The notes beneath the pieces were generated by a model, which ran no database searches, was not told where the DNA came from, and worked only from the letters and a program-made list of their open reading frames with translations. Below are positions 30,246 through 39,813 of a stretch of DNA of 64,000 nucleotides, piece by piece (positions within the stretch are counted from its first letter, which is position 1; the number at the start of each line of letters is the position of its first letter). The translations under genes were made by a program, and so were the position numbers. The stretch spans positions 1 through 64,000 of the forward strand of contig NZ_VWRQ01000009.1 of assembly GCF_008635795.1 (NCBI RefSeq), read 5' to 3'. The DNA is from Paenibacillus tepidiphilus. GTDB taxonomy: Bacteria > Bacillota > Bacilli > Paenibacillales > Paenibacillaceae.

Positions 30246-31354
30246 AGTACATCCTCCAAATCATAAATAGTGTTGAATTTCCCTGAAAATACAGAGATAA
30301 ATGATGGTGAATCTGAAAATTCTTTTATCACTGTCGGTCTCGAATCATCAAGTTCAGAAGCACTGATTAAAGCTTTAACAGCAAACAAGGAGCTTTCATA
30401 CGTAACTGATATATCTGGAATTAAATACTTTTTTGCCAACTGATGCATCCTGTTCCAAGCGGATTGAGGTTTGGCAAAACATGTATTGCAATTCTGAAGC
30501 TGTTCTGATGAACAATCCTCACGAAAATCTTGGCATGCGAATTTAGGCAATGAATAATGGGACGATTCATGAGGTGTATGGCCTACTGAAGTAAGTGAAT
30601 GATACCCGCTGACACCAAATGGCATTAGTGAGAAAAAAGGGCCATCCATCACCGTAATACCCACATTATTCACATTTTGTGATACCTTCGTCATAATTAC
30701 TTCGCAAATTTCATATTTTGTTGTAAACAATTCGTAGTTAAATAACTTCAGGATCTGATTTATACTTGCATAAGTTGCGTTCAAGACCTTTTGAGCTGTC
30801 ATAATCTCACCATCTTGAAAATGCAGTTTAAAATGAGTTTCCTCATTAAGTCCTTGTACTATTTTTTTGTTGTAATATATGTCTACATTTTTAAATTTCT
30901 TTAGCTCTTCGATATACCAGTTTCGAATTAAATTAGCATCATAGCTATATTCTACAGTTTCGTAAACAGCTTCCACTGTCCCCTTATTAAAATAGGGTCT
31001 GCTGCTCACCTCATTTGCAGGAATTTCAACATATTCACAAAATTTAAGGAATTGCTCAGCATTCGTCAGGGAGTCATTGGCGGATATTGCATAAATTTTC
31101 TTGAAACGATCATTTATAGAAAACGAAAAATCTCTGGAGAATCGCTCGTAATAACTTGCTGATTTGGCTGCAGTCGAGACACTCCTTGGATAATGGTACC
31201 CATTGTGAACCCTGGCTTGATTAATATAACTAGCCCTTTGTAGAGGACTATTATCAAATTCAATCACAGCTACCTTTAAGCCCTTACGGGCCAGCAGATT
31301 GGCAGCATATAAACCATAAATACCCGCACCAAAAATGACATAATCAAAATGCAC
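30242..31354 (-). CDS. FAD-dependent oxidoreductase of a glycan cluster
   Basis: A 370-residue flavoprotein with an N-terminal dinucleotide site, FGAGIYGLYAANLL, followed by VAVIEFDN, the DadA/glycine-oxidase-like fold. A Cys-rich segment (CQDFREDC, CNTC) near residue 280 could bind a metal or form disulfides. Its substrate is unknown; neighbours suggest a sugar or sugar-lipid. It is linked to the GT2 gene by a 4-nt overlap and follows the small membrane protein gene by 16 nt. Confidence 0.8.
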   Translation of the reverse strand: MHFDYVIFGAGIYGLYAANLLARKGLKVAVIEFDNSPLQRASYINQARVHNGYHYPRSVSTAAKSASYYERFSRDFSFSINDRFKKIYAISANDSLTNAEQFLKFCEYVEIPANEVSSRPYFNKGTVEAVYETVEYSYDANLIRNWYIEELKKFKNVDIYYNKKIVQGLNEETHFKLHFQDGEIMTAQKVLNATYASINQILKLFNYELFTTKYEICEVIMTKVSQNVNNVGITVMDGPFFSLMPFGVSGYHSLTSVGHTPHESSHYSLPKFACQDFREDCSSEQLQNCNTCFAKPQSAWNRMHQLAKKYLIPDISVTYESSLFAVKALISASELDDSRPTVIKEFSDSPSFISVFSGKFNTIYDLEDVL

Positions 31355-31370
31355 TGCTTAAAACTCCCTC

Positions 31371-31718
31371 TCAGCGAAAAATGAAAAAGATCCCACATAA
31401 TACCAGCAAAACCCCGAGTACCTTTGTTATCGTTAAAGGCTCATGAAAGAAAATAATTGAAGCAGAGAACAAGCCGACAATAGTCAATGCCTGTGCCCCT
31501 ATGGAAATACGTCCCAGTTCTCCTTTGGATAAGGCAAATAAATACACAAAAAAACTTGCTCCATATATTATAGCACCCGACCATACATAAGGAGAGGAGG
31601 CTAGCCGAATAACATTACCAAAATTCATTCCCTTAATATCCACAATATTCAACCCATGTTTTAATACTAACTGTGCTGTTATATTAAACAGTACAGAAAT
31701 AATAATTAGGTACCACAA
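31371..31718 (-). CDS. Small four-helix membrane protein (SMR/EamA/ArnE-like)
   Basis: A 115-residue protein with four hydrophobic segments covering nearly all of it, the size and layout of SMR and ArnE/ArnF-type transporters. The conserved-looking parts are ITAQLVLKHG and a C-terminal VLGVLLVLCGIFF. In glycosylation loci such proteins flip undecaprenyl-phosphate sugars. The start is TTG 31718 after GGAGGAG. It sits between the GT-C-like protein and the FAD oxidoreductase, which supports a flippase role by context only. Confidence 0.8.
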   Translation of the reverse strand: MWYLIIISVLFNITAQLVLKHGLNIVDIKGMNFGNVIRLASSPYVWSGAIIYGASFFVYLFALSKGELGRISIGAQALTIVGLFSASIIFFHEPLTITKVLGVLLVLCGIFFIFR

Positions 31719-31771
31719 ATGAGCACTCCTCCCGATAACCGTTAAAAGAAATCAATTTGCATTTCACACTA

Positions 31772-33892
31772 TTATTCAACATAATCTCTTTTAAATTTCA
31801 CAAATGCCAATATTATTATTATCGGAGCTACCAACGTTACAGAGTAGAAGTATCGGGAATCTTGCGCTGGCGTAGATATCATTAAACCAGCTGCTTCAAA
31901 TAACACTGGAGAACAAATTATCACAGCCTTAAGATCATTTCTTCTAATTAACAGACACCCGAAGATAATAACACAATATAGAAATAATGCGGGTCGCCAA
32001 AACATCCAACTGATATTACTTTTCTCAGTCAGTTGAACTACATCAATAATTTCGTTTCTTAGCGAAGGCAAATAATTTTGTTGAGTAATCCCAAAATTAT
32101 TTTCATCTATGCCTCTATGAACAGTATACAGGTATCCATCAGCAGGCGTGTTCAACTGCCATATTAACGAGGTCATTGACATCCAATCCTTTATGGCGAC
32201 CGCTGGATTCCTTTGTACCAAGTGAATCCAATGTTTCAAAAACTCCACTCTGTCCTGTATGATAGGCTCAGGATTTAACTTCGGATGAAAGAGAATATAA
32301 TTTGCTGTGTATTTAGAATAATAACTGTCGCTTCCATTCCAGCTCTCCAAAGGAAGTATCTCCTTGAAATATTCCTCTTCTTCTCTGCTTAACGCAACAT
32401 TCTCGTGAATCATTGTCCCTACTTGATGTAATTGAAGCGCAAGCGTAAAATGAGCCGGAGCAGGGGTAACCTCCATAACTTTAGAAATTGGCCCTTTAAA
32501 AAGAACAATTGATACAACAATGATCGATGCGATTAGCATATTTCTTTTCCAAAACTCTCTATAAAATAATAGAAGAACTGCAAGTACTCCAAACACGCTT
32601 GCTATTCCATTATGTCTAAGAAGACCTACAAATACCAACACAAAAACCATCAAGAACATGTTTCTATTTTTAAGCAGCCATTTGTAATTCGTCCGATAAA
32701 CATTTATTAAAAAATTAACCAAAATAAGAGTGAATATTGCAAACGGAATGTCCTTCCATAGCGTTACAGACATCATTCCATTTACAGGGTTAAGAGCGTA
32801 ATATAACATTAAAGGATATATTATAAATTTCCTAACCCCTAAAGTTTGCAATTTATACGCGGTTATCCCCATAGCAATAGACATTAAAAAAATTTGAAAC
32901 AGTGTAATAATAGCTGGATAATTATATATTCTTGTAATAAACCATATTAATAATGTGTGAAAAAAGGGTTGCCAATTACTAAATTGCCCCGTCTGCGCCT
33001 GATTCCATTGAAACAGAGAGTCTGCACTCATATTCCCCGGAAAAAAAACTAAAAAATATACCGTATGCACAAACAGAAAGAAGGCAATGTAAATCCAAAC
33101 TATTCTTTTGGCAGGGGGAGAACGATCCAAGCTTTTCTTAAATACCCAAGAAAGCAATGCAAAAATAAGAATGATCAATACAATTGAATTGATAACCATC
33201 AGTCCGACTTTCTCCAAATTTTTAATCGGATTGTTGGAAACATCAAAATGAAATGCTTTACTTATATCTTTGTTATTGTATAAATCGTATACCTTCGGTT
33301 CACCATTAAAAAGAACCTCTGCTTTCCCACTCCATGGGTGATGTTTAAAAGTAAGTGTTATTTCTGAACTAGCTTGTCCAGACCACATAAAGGTTGCACC
33401 TTGTTGAGCGGATTCAAGAGATCCATAAAGCGTTTGCCAGCCCTCATCAATAGTTACTTCATTTCCATTTATTATATCTTTTTCGATGCCATCAATTTCA
33501 AGTTGTTCAATCCAGACCTCCGACCCTTGAGATAGCTTATTTTTCTCTCCAAGAACCTTTACTATCACCTTTACATTTTCTTGTTGATTTGAGATACCTT
33601 GGATAAATATAGTTTTGTTCATTACGGTTGCTAAAGCAAGGCTTAAAAGGGCACTTAAAATCAATATAACTATTGAAGCCTTGCGGTTAAATCTAAAGCG
33701 GGTAAAATCCGACTTAAAAATAAAACAGAAAATCAAAAAAAATACAAAAAACAGAATTACTAATATAACAACATTCCATAAGTTATTAAGAGGGAAACTC
33801 TGATACAGAAAATTGAAAATAAATAAAGAAAAAAATAAGGATAGAATAGAAATTCCTATTTTCACATTCAAGCTTCCGCTGTCTGGTTTCAC
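31772..33892 (-). CDS. Large multi-spanning membrane protein, GT-C glycosyltransferase-like (DUF6020-like)
   Basis: A 706-residue membrane protein with about 13 hydrophobic segments. Three are N-terminal, then about 130 residues of external beta-rich sequence (about 97-225), then the main membrane part. The first loop of that part has FFPGNMSADSLFQWNQA with an Asp where GT-C enzymes carry their catalytic acid. A C-terminal stretch has TPAQDSRYFYS. I recall similar proteins as DUF6020. The start is GTG 33892 after AGGGTGG. It probably transfers a lipid-carried sugar outside the membrane; this is inference from topology and neighbours. Confidence 0.75.
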   Translation of the reverse strand: MKPDSGSLNVKIGISILSLFFSLFIFNFLYQSFPLNNLWNVVILVILFFVFFLIFCFIFKSDFTRFRFNRKASIVILILSALLSLALATVMNKTIFIQGISNQQENVKVIVKVLGEKNKLSQGSEVWIEQLEIDGIEKDIINGNEVTIDEGWQTLYGSLESAQQGATFMWSGQASSEITLTFKHHPWSGKAEVLFNGEPKVYDLYNNKDISKAFHFDVSNNPIKNLEKVGLMVINSIVLIILIFALLSWVFKKSLDRSPPAKRIVWIYIAFFLFVHTVYFLVFFPGNMSADSLFQWNQAQTGQFSNWQPFFHTLLIWFITRIYNYPAIITLFQIFLMSIAMGITAYKLQTLGVRKFIIYPLMLYYALNPVNGMMSVTLWKDIPFAIFTLILVNFLINVYRTNYKWLLKNRNMFLMVFVLVFVGLLRHNGIASVFGVLAVLLLFYREFWKRNMLIASIIVVSIVLFKGPISKVMEVTPAPAHFTLALQLHQVGTMIHENVALSREEEEYFKEILPLESWNGSDSYYSKYTANYILFHPKLNPEPIIQDRVEFLKHWIHLVQRNPAVAIKDWMSMTSLIWQLNTPADGYLYTVHRGIDENNFGITQQNYLPSLRNEIIDVVQLTEKSNISWMFWRPALFLYCVIIFGCLLIRRNDLKAVIICSPVLFEAAGLMISTPAQDSRYFYSVTLVAPIIIILAFVKFKRDYVE

Positions 33893-33915
33893 TCTTGGCC
33901 ACCCTTTATAATAGA

Positions 33916-36120
33916 CTATTTCAATAATCTATTGAGCTTTAATTTGAAGGCTAACTTAATTAAACGGGACCCCCATTTAGAACTCGCCAGTCTTATTAAT
34001 TCATATTTTTGTGCATTCACATCGCTGAAATCATCCGTATTATTCACTCCATAACCGATAACAGGATATGTAAACGTGGGGTTATCCCATAAATAACCAG
34101 GACCATTTGCATCGATCAATTTGAATAGTTCCGCTCCATATTTATCATAAACCTGAGAGTTAATGCTAGCCATGCGCTCACGTAAATAAATAACTACATC
34201 ACGATTGAATTGACGCGCCATTGAATTACTACGCACACGGTACTTCACCAAAGTTTCCGGGATACTTACGCCTAGACATCCACTGGCACACATGGAAAGC
34301 CACCCTTCGTAATCCTCCATGCCATATTCCATCTCTTTTTTATTCATTCCATATCTTATAAAATCATCTCTTCTGACAACGACAAATGCTGAGAGCATGT
34401 TCGAAGCCATCAAGTACGGAAACTCTGTATTAAATGTCGGCCATACATTATTAGAGTTCCCAAAGTATCTAAGCCAGCTGTAAACAAACGATACATTACT
34501 GTACTTGTCCAGTATTTTTATAGCTTTTGAGTAGAATGAACTGTCGATAAGATCATCCGCATCCAAAAAGGCCAGATATTCACCATCAGCCAGAGAAGCA
34601 CCAATATTTCGAGCATTGGCCAATCCTTGATTTCTAATATCTGCGATTTTAATTTGCGGAAATCCTTCCCTGTATTTATCCAGAACAACAAGACTGTCTG
34701 TATCTGATGTCCCGTCATTCACTATTATAATTTCAACATTTTGATAATCTACCTGAAGAGCACTTGCAATTGTCTCATCTAAGTGAACACCCAGATTATA
34801 GTAGGGAATGATTATTGAAAGTTTTCCTTTTACGTCCTGAGTAAGTTTGAAATCATTCTGCTTCTCGACTTCAAGCAGTGAAGGAAAGAGGTCTTTTGAA
34901 TTAATCTTAGCAGTCTCAATTACTTGAGAAAAGTATACCTCCCTGGCTCTCAAATTATCCTCCACATTGCATAAACTTCTGATTTTCGAATGTGAATTCT
35001 TACTCATAGTCATTAATTGATCAGTGTCAGCTTTAATTAATCTTAATAATTTCGCTTCAAAATCCCCATCAACTTTCCAGTCAAAAACAAGACCCGAAGT
35101 TTCATCGGCTCCAACCATTTCCGCCTGGCCTCCGGCACTGGACACTAACATCGGAGCCCCCAGCCACATAGAGGTCAAACAAGTATATGGAAAATTCTCA
35201 TATAAAGAAGGCACAATAACTGCCCTTGCGTTTAAAATTTCCGGATTCAAATCAGCGGGTGGGATAGAATCTCTGAAGATAAGTTTGCCCTCTTTAATTC
35301 TATGATCATATTTCTCCTTCAACATTTCTCCTAGATTTCTGCCTTTAGGGTGAAAATAAGTGTCCCCACCAATGATCTTCAATTTAAAATCATGTCCATC
35401 AGTCCACAGGTTTTCCACACCTTGTAACATTTGAGATACACCTTTTCTATACTCTGTCCGTCCGAAATACAAAAAGGTATCCGACTCGAAGTCTCTTTCA
35501 TAACCATCGCTGTATGTTTCAAGTTCATAAGGCAAATTAATCACTGTTATAGGATTTTGAGGGGCAACATCTTGGATTTGATTGGCTAAAAATTGACTTG
35601 GGCTGAGCAAGGCATCTGCAGCCTTCATACAGAACTTCTCCATATGACCCAACCAATAATTAGGGAATCTATATCTTGGCACTTGATTAACTTTGTCTAA
35701 TTCGAATGTTGGAGTGTGTAGATGGAGGACAACAGGGATATCTTCAAACACAGGGTCCAATTCCCATTTGCGAATAAGCATATAGTAAGCCAGACCGTTA
35801 TAGTCCTGGATCTCTATGATATCAGGTTTCTTACCGTCAGATTTAATCAAAGCAGCAATCTCTTCGGCATATTGGTAGGAGAGTGCTGTCCAATACCCCA
35901 AGAAGTTATAATACTCTCCTTGCATATGTTGGAATCTAACCACTCTTAAATGAGGTCTTTCATAGGTAACAGATGATTTATGAGGGTCTCTAACCATTAC
36001 AGTAACTTGATGTCCGCCTTTTGCGAACATTTCAGCCGATTGGTTAACATACATTCCAATTCCCCCGCCAAAATCAGGAGGATATTCACTAGTTATAATC
36101 CATATATTCAATAAACTCAC
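33916..36120 (-). CDS. Two-domain glycosyltransferase (GT4 then GT2)
   Basis: A 734-residue fusion. Residues 1-410 are a GT-B, family 4 transferase: SEYPPDFGGGIGMYV, LHLHTPTFE, YFGRTEYRKG and the C-terminal PSLYENFPYTCLTSM with the EX7E-like acceptor site. Residues about 430-650 are a GT-A, family 2 domain: LSIIIPYYN, VNDGTSD, NARNIGA, LAFLDADD and GMEDYEGWLSM. Two linked activities suggest it adds two successive sugars to the growing chain in the cytoplasm. The start is GTG 36120. It lies between the methyltransferase and the GT-C-like gene. Confidence 0.88.
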   Translation of the reverse strand: MSLLNIWIITSEYPPDFGGGIGMYVNQSAEMFAKGGHQVTVMVRDPHKSSVTYERPHLRVVRFQHMQGEYYNFLGYWTALSYQYAEEIAALIKSDGKKPDIIEIQDYNGLAYYMLIRKWELDPVFEDIPVVLHLHTPTFELDKVNQVPRYRFPNYWLGHMEKFCMKAADALLSPSQFLANQIQDVAPQNPITVINLPYELETYSDGYERDFESDTFLYFGRTEYRKGVSQMLQGVENLWTDGHDFKLKIIGGDTYFHPKGRNLGEMLKEKYDHRIKEGKLIFRDSIPPADLNPEILNARAVIVPSLYENFPYTCLTSMWLGAPMLVSSAGGQAEMVGADETSGLVFDWKVDGDFEAKLLRLIKADTDQLMTMSKNSHSKIRSLCNVEDNLRAREVYFSQVIETAKINSKDLFPSLLEVEKQNDFKLTQDVKGKLSIIIPYYNLGVHLDETIASALQVDYQNVEIIIVNDGTSDTDSLVVLDKYREGFPQIKIADIRNQGLANARNIGASLADGEYLAFLDADDLIDSSFYSKAIKILDKYSNVSFVYSWLRYFGNSNNVWPTFNTEFPYLMASNMLSAFVVVRRDDFIRYGMNKKEMEYGMEDYEGWLSMCASGCLGVSIPETLVKYRVRSNSMARQFNRDVVIYLRERMASINSQVYDKYGAELFKLIDANGPGYLWDNPTFTYPVIGYGVNNTDDFSDVNAQKYELIRLASSKWGSRLIKLAFKLKLNRLLK

Positions 36121-36151
36121 CTATCTTTTAGATTTAGATTCAGAAATTATT

Positions 36152-37324
36152 TTATTTCCCTCTGAAAAAATTAAACATTCTTCGTAATGGAGACGTGATC
36201 TTCCAACTTTTAGAGTTCATTAACGAATCTATTTCAGCCTCAAGAGCTTTAATTCTTGAATCATCCTTTACTACTTTTTCCACAGTCTTAATAGTAACCG
36301 CATTCTGCCAAAAGTTCTTTTTTAGAACATTATTTTCTTTGTTGGTCGCATCAAGAATCAGCTCGATTCTGTCTTTATCTTTGTGCAGTCCGTCCAATTG
36401 GTTATTTATATCGGCAATTTGGCTATTCAGTTCATCGATTCGATCATGAAGATTACCTATATATTTAACATGCTCGTTATACGCAATATTATTTTGTTCA
36501 ATCTGTTTTCCTAACTCAACATATGAGTCATAGGAAATAACTCGCAGTTCCTCCATAGAAGTACCATAGAAAGAGGAAGTATTTTTGACCGAGATATCTT
36601 TATCTCCCCATACTCCAACAAAATAACTAACGTTAGAACTGCTAACCCCATAAGTGGTAGGTATCATTATAGTATTCAGGTCATCAACAAAATTACTGAT
36701 TGTTTCCGCATTGCCTTTTGTGCGCTTGTATAGAAGAGCATGGTCTGCCTCGACATTAGCAAATCCGGCCACAGGCAACCCGTATAGATACTTATTTGCA
36801 GGGCCAAGAACGCCTTCGCACAGCGTGAGGAATTGTTGGAAATCATATTTTTTCAGATGAAACGGATTACCTTGTCCCTCTTCTTTGTAGTACCAGTAAT
36901 CATTCGGGCAGGATATAATAATAACTCCATCTTCTTTAACCCATTTCCGGATATTCTGAAGGAACTGTTTCGGGTTGTTCAAGTGCTCAATAGTCTCAAA
37001 AGATACCACTACATCAAAATAATTTTCTTCGAAATGTGTCGTACCACTTTCGGCATCCAAAGTATTAAACGCCACATTTTCTATTTGAAAATTATTGCGT
37101 GCCTTATCTATTGCTATCTGTGACACATCTACTCCATGCACTTCCTTAGCTCCCCATTTGTGAGCCATCACATAAGAGCCATAACCTTCACCGCAAGCAA
37201 TATCCAACACCTTTTTCCCATGACAGTATTGCTTCGCCAGAAGATAACGCCCTAGATGAATTGACATTTCCACAGCATTATATTCTGAATCTTCTCCAAA
37301 TTCTAACCTCTCGACAATTGACAT
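36152..37324 (-). CDS. SAM methyltransferase with C-terminal coiled coil (WbdD-like layout)
   Basis: Residues 1-180 are a class I methyltransferase with VLDIACGEGYGSYV (SAM site), HGVDVS, VVVSFETIEHLN and IIISCPND. Residues about 265-370 are a predicted coiled coil (IGNLHDRIDELNSQI and on), ending in the motif SKSWKITSPLRR that is common in polysaccharide enzymes. In E. coli O9a, WbdD also joins a methyltransferase to a coiled coil, caps the chain and sets its length; here no kinase domain is seen. The start is ATG 37324 after AAGGTGG. The wzt-like gene precedes it by 11 nt. Confidence 0.83.
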   Translation of the reverse strand: MSIVERLEFGEDSEYNAVEMSIHLGRYLLAKQYCHGKKVLDIACGEGYGSYVMAHKWGAKEVHGVDVSQIAIDKARNNFQIENVAFNTLDAESGTTHFEENYFDVVVSFETIEHLNNPKQFLQNIRKWVKEDGVIIISCPNDYWYYKEEGQGNPFHLKKYDFQQFLTLCEGVLGPANKYLYGLPVAGFANVEADHALLYKRTKGNAETISNFVDDLNTIMIPTTYGVSSSNVSYFVGVWGDKDISVKNTSSFYGTSMEELRVISYDSYVELGKQIEQNNIAYNEHVKYIGNLHDRIDELNSQIADINNQLDGLHKDKDRIELILDATNKENNVLKKNFWQNAVTIKTVEKVVKDDSRIKALEAEIDSLMNSKSWKITSPLRRMFNFFRGK

Positions 37325-37335
37325 AATATCCACCT

Positions 37336-38067
37336 TTACTCTTTTAAGTATTTTTCCATTACCTCTTTAGTTTCACCTATTTCAACAATTTGCCCTCTTT
37401 CTAGATAAGCCACACGGGAGCACAACTGCTCAACTTGAGCTGCACTGTGGGACACAAAAAGAACAGTAACCCCTTTATCCAGCATTCCTTGAATCCGATT
37501 CATACACTTCTGCTGGAACTTATAATCTCCTACTGCCAATATCTCATCTACGATCAGAATATCGGGTTCAACGACGGTCGAAATGGCAAAAGCTATTCGC
37601 GCCAGCATCCCTGATGAATAATTTTTCAGAGGAGCGTCCAGAAATTCTCTGGTTTCTGCAAAATCAACGATTTCATCAAATTTTTCAGCTATGAATTTCT
37701 TCGTATATCCTAAAATAGCGCCGTTTAAATATATATTTTCTCTAGCAGTCAGTTCCATATCAAAGCCAGCACCTAGTTCAATAAGTGGTACTATGTTACC
37801 GTTAATTGATACTTTACCGCTAGTCGGTTTAAGAACACCCGCAACTACTTTCAGCAATGTGCTTTTCCCCGCACCGTTAAGTCCAACAAGCCCAAATATT
37901 TCTCCCTTTTTAACGTTCAAAGAAATATTTTTCAAACCCCAAAACTCTTTATAGTTGACTTCGCCCTTCAACAACTTAACAAAATATTCTTTAAGACCGT
38001 CGATTCTTTCAGTCTGCATATTAAAACGAACAGAAACATCCTCAATTGAGACAGCAATATCCTCCAT
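37336..38067 (-). CDS. Polysaccharide ABC exporter ATP-binding protein (Wzt/TagH type)
   Basis: A 243-residue ATPase: Walker A GLNGAGKST, signature YSSGM, Walker B ILIVDEILAVGD and the switch His in FVSHSAAQ, all typical of the Wzt/TagH/RfbB export family. It is short and lacks the C-terminal carbohydrate-binding domain that in Wzt of O9a-type systems recognises chain ends. With the permease upstream it would export the completed undecaprenyl-linked chain. The gene lies 25 nt after the permease. Confidence 0.93.
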   Translation of the reverse strand: MEDIAVSIEDVSVRFNMQTERIDGLKEYFVKLLKGEVNYKEFWGLKNISLNVKKGEIFGLVGLNGAGKSTLLKVVAGVLKPTSGKVSINGNIVPLIELGAGFDMELTARENIYLNGAILGYTKKFIAEKFDEIVDFAETREFLDAPLKNYSSGMLARIAFAISTVVEPDILIVDEILAVGDYKFQQKCMNRIQGMLDKGVTVLFVSHSAAQVEQLCSRVAYLERGQIVEIGETKEVMEKYLKE

Positions 38068-38092
38068 ATTTTCCCTTCCCTATAATATGTAT

Positions 38093-38869
38093 TTAAATAT
38101 ACATAATAAATTTATCCTGCTTTTTCCGGAAAACTAACACGCCTAATAAAAAAGTAACACCTGATATCGCTAATAAAACCAAGTTTTGTCTAAGGCTAGG
38201 CAGCTCATTATACATGATAAGTTGACGCAGCATCTGAATAATTTGGGTTAACGGGTTCAAGCCAACATAGTACTGCATAGTTTCAGGCATAATGTCAATC
38301 GGATAAAACACCGGTGTCAAAAAATTCAGAGCTGTTATTAATATTCCATATAGGTGTGCAAGATCTCTGAAAAAAACTGCTGCAGTTGACAACATTAATC
38401 CAATTCCAATGCTGAACACAAAAAGATAGAATACAGGGATAAAGAACAATAATCCCGCTGAATAGAATGGAGCTTTTGTAACAAGCATAACTATAATCAC
38501 TGCAATAAAAGAGGTTAGTAAGTTAATCAAGCTAAAAATATGCTTAGAAAATGGAAACATATATTTTGGGAAGTAAACTTTTTTTATCAAGGAGGCATTA
38601 GAATAAATTGACCCTAAAGCCAGATTAGTAGATTCAGAGAAGTAATTAAAAACTACAGAGCCGCATAAAAAATACACCGGATAGTTAGGAATATTTGATT
38701 TAAAAAGTTTTGAAAAAACAAGAGTCAGGATAGTCATCGTTAAAAGCGGGTTTAAAAGTGACCATAGAACTCCCAGAACAGATCTTTTATACTTCACTTT
38801 GAAATCTCTTGTAACAAGTTGGCTTAATAAATAGCGATACTTTAAAAAATTTTGAATATATATCCTCAA
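38093..38869 (-). CDS. Polysaccharide ABC exporter permease (Wzm/TagG type)
   Basis: A 258-residue ABC-2 permease with about six helices. The N-terminal cytosolic part has LVTRDFKVKYKRSVLGVLW and LLNPLL, the amphipathic gate-helix region of the Wzm/TagG family. The C-terminal part has FLTPVFYP and LNPLTQIIQMLR. It exports long lipid-linked polysaccharides with the downstream ATPase. It overlaps the epimerase gene by 4 nt. Confidence 0.93.
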   Translation of the reverse strand: MRIYIQNFLKYRYLLSQLVTRDFKVKYKRSVLGVLWSLLNPLLTMTILTLVFSKLFKSNIPNYPVYFLCGSVVFNYFSESTNLALGSIYSNASLIKKVYFPKYMFPFSKHIFSLINLLTSFIAVIIVMLVTKAPFYSAGLLFFIPVFYLFVFSIGIGLMLSTAAVFFRDLAHLYGILITALNFLTPVFYPIDIMPETMQYYVGLNPLTQIIQMLRQLIMYNELPSLRQNLVLLAISGVTFLLGVLVFRKKQDKFIMYI

Positions 38870-39813
38870 CTAAAGAGCCCCCTTAAAGAATTAATAGCTC
38901 TTTGTTGTTCATAATAGTTAAACGTGAGCCTCAGGCCTTCTTCAAGAGTATATTCAGGCCCCCATCCAAGCACATTAGCAGCTTTATTATTATCTAAACA
39001 ACTGTTCTTGATATCGCCTGGTTTCGGGTCTAAATACTTACATTGAATAGTCTGATCTATGACTGCTGACATAACATCCACTAAACCATTTACAGATACA
39101 CGATAATTTGTACCAATATTTACAACCTCCCTATCCCCTGCATTAAGCGCCGCTATATTCGCCGAAACTACATCTTTTACAAATATAAAGTCTCTAGTTT
39201 GAGAACCATCACCATTAACGTTTAATGTTTTATTTTCAAGGACATTATTTACGAAAATCGATATAACTCCACCTTCACCCAAGTGATCTTGTCTCGGGCC
39301 AAATACATTGGCGTACCTTAAAATAGTATATTCTAAACCATAAAGTTCGAAATAAATCTTTAAGTATGATTCAGGGACATATTTAGAAATACCGTAAAAT
39401 GAAGTGGGGACGGTAGAATGCTCTTCATCAACAGGTAAATATTGAGGATTTCCATATACTGCAGCAGAAGAAGCATAAATAATTTTTCTAACGTTGGATT
39501 TAACACAACCCTGTAGTAAATTCAATGTTCCCCTGATATTTAGTTCCTGATCCAACAATGGATCCGCTAACGATTTGCTGACACTTACTTGAGCAGCATG
39601 ATGGATGACAACCTCCGGTTGAAAATCCATAAAAACTTCGAATAATTCCGGTGAATTTATATCTATTAAAGCAAAAGCGGCTGCTTTATTAATATTTTCT
39701 TCTTTGCCGGTAAATAAATTATCCACAATTAAAATTTGGTGACCCAATTGAATCAATTCATCAACAATGTTAGAGCCGATAAACCCTGCTCCGCCAGTTA
39801 CTGCGATCCTCAT
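38866..39813 (-). CDS. NAD-dependent nucleotide-sugar epimerase (GalE-like)
   Basis: A 315-residue extended SDR: GGAGFIGSNIV, HHAAQVSVSKSL, YASSAAVYGNP, catalytic YGISKYVPE and LRYANVFGPRQ, closest in pattern to UDP-glucose/UDP-GlcNAc 4-epimerases. It would supply a 4-epimerised UDP-sugar (for example UDP-galactose) for the chain. The ATG follows a strong TTAGGAGGTT. It is the first gene of the AT-rich operon. TTGAAA-N17-TATTAA upstream (about 39885-39855) is a possible promoter. Confidence 0.9.
   Translation of the reverse strand: MRIAVTGGAGFIGSNIVDELIQLGHQILIVDNLFTGKEENINKAAAFALIDINSPELFEVFMDFQPEVVIHHAAQVSVSKSLADPLLDQELNIRGTLNLLQGCVKSNVRKIIYASSAAVYGNPQYLPVDEEHSTVPTSFYGISKYVPESYLKIYFELYGLEYTILRYANVFGPRQDHLGEGGVISIFVNNVLENKTLNVNGDGSQTRDFIFVKDVVSANIAALNAGDREVVNIGTNYRVSVNGLVDVMSAVIDQTIQCKYLDPKPGDIKNSCLDNNKAANVLGWGPEYTLEEGLRLTFNYYEQQRAINSLRGLFS

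Noticed and set aside
26832-39813. Prophage or integrative element as explanation for the AT-rich block
   Set aside because: No integrase, phage structural gene, attachment repeat or tRNA was seen; every gene fits polysaccharide synthesis or export.
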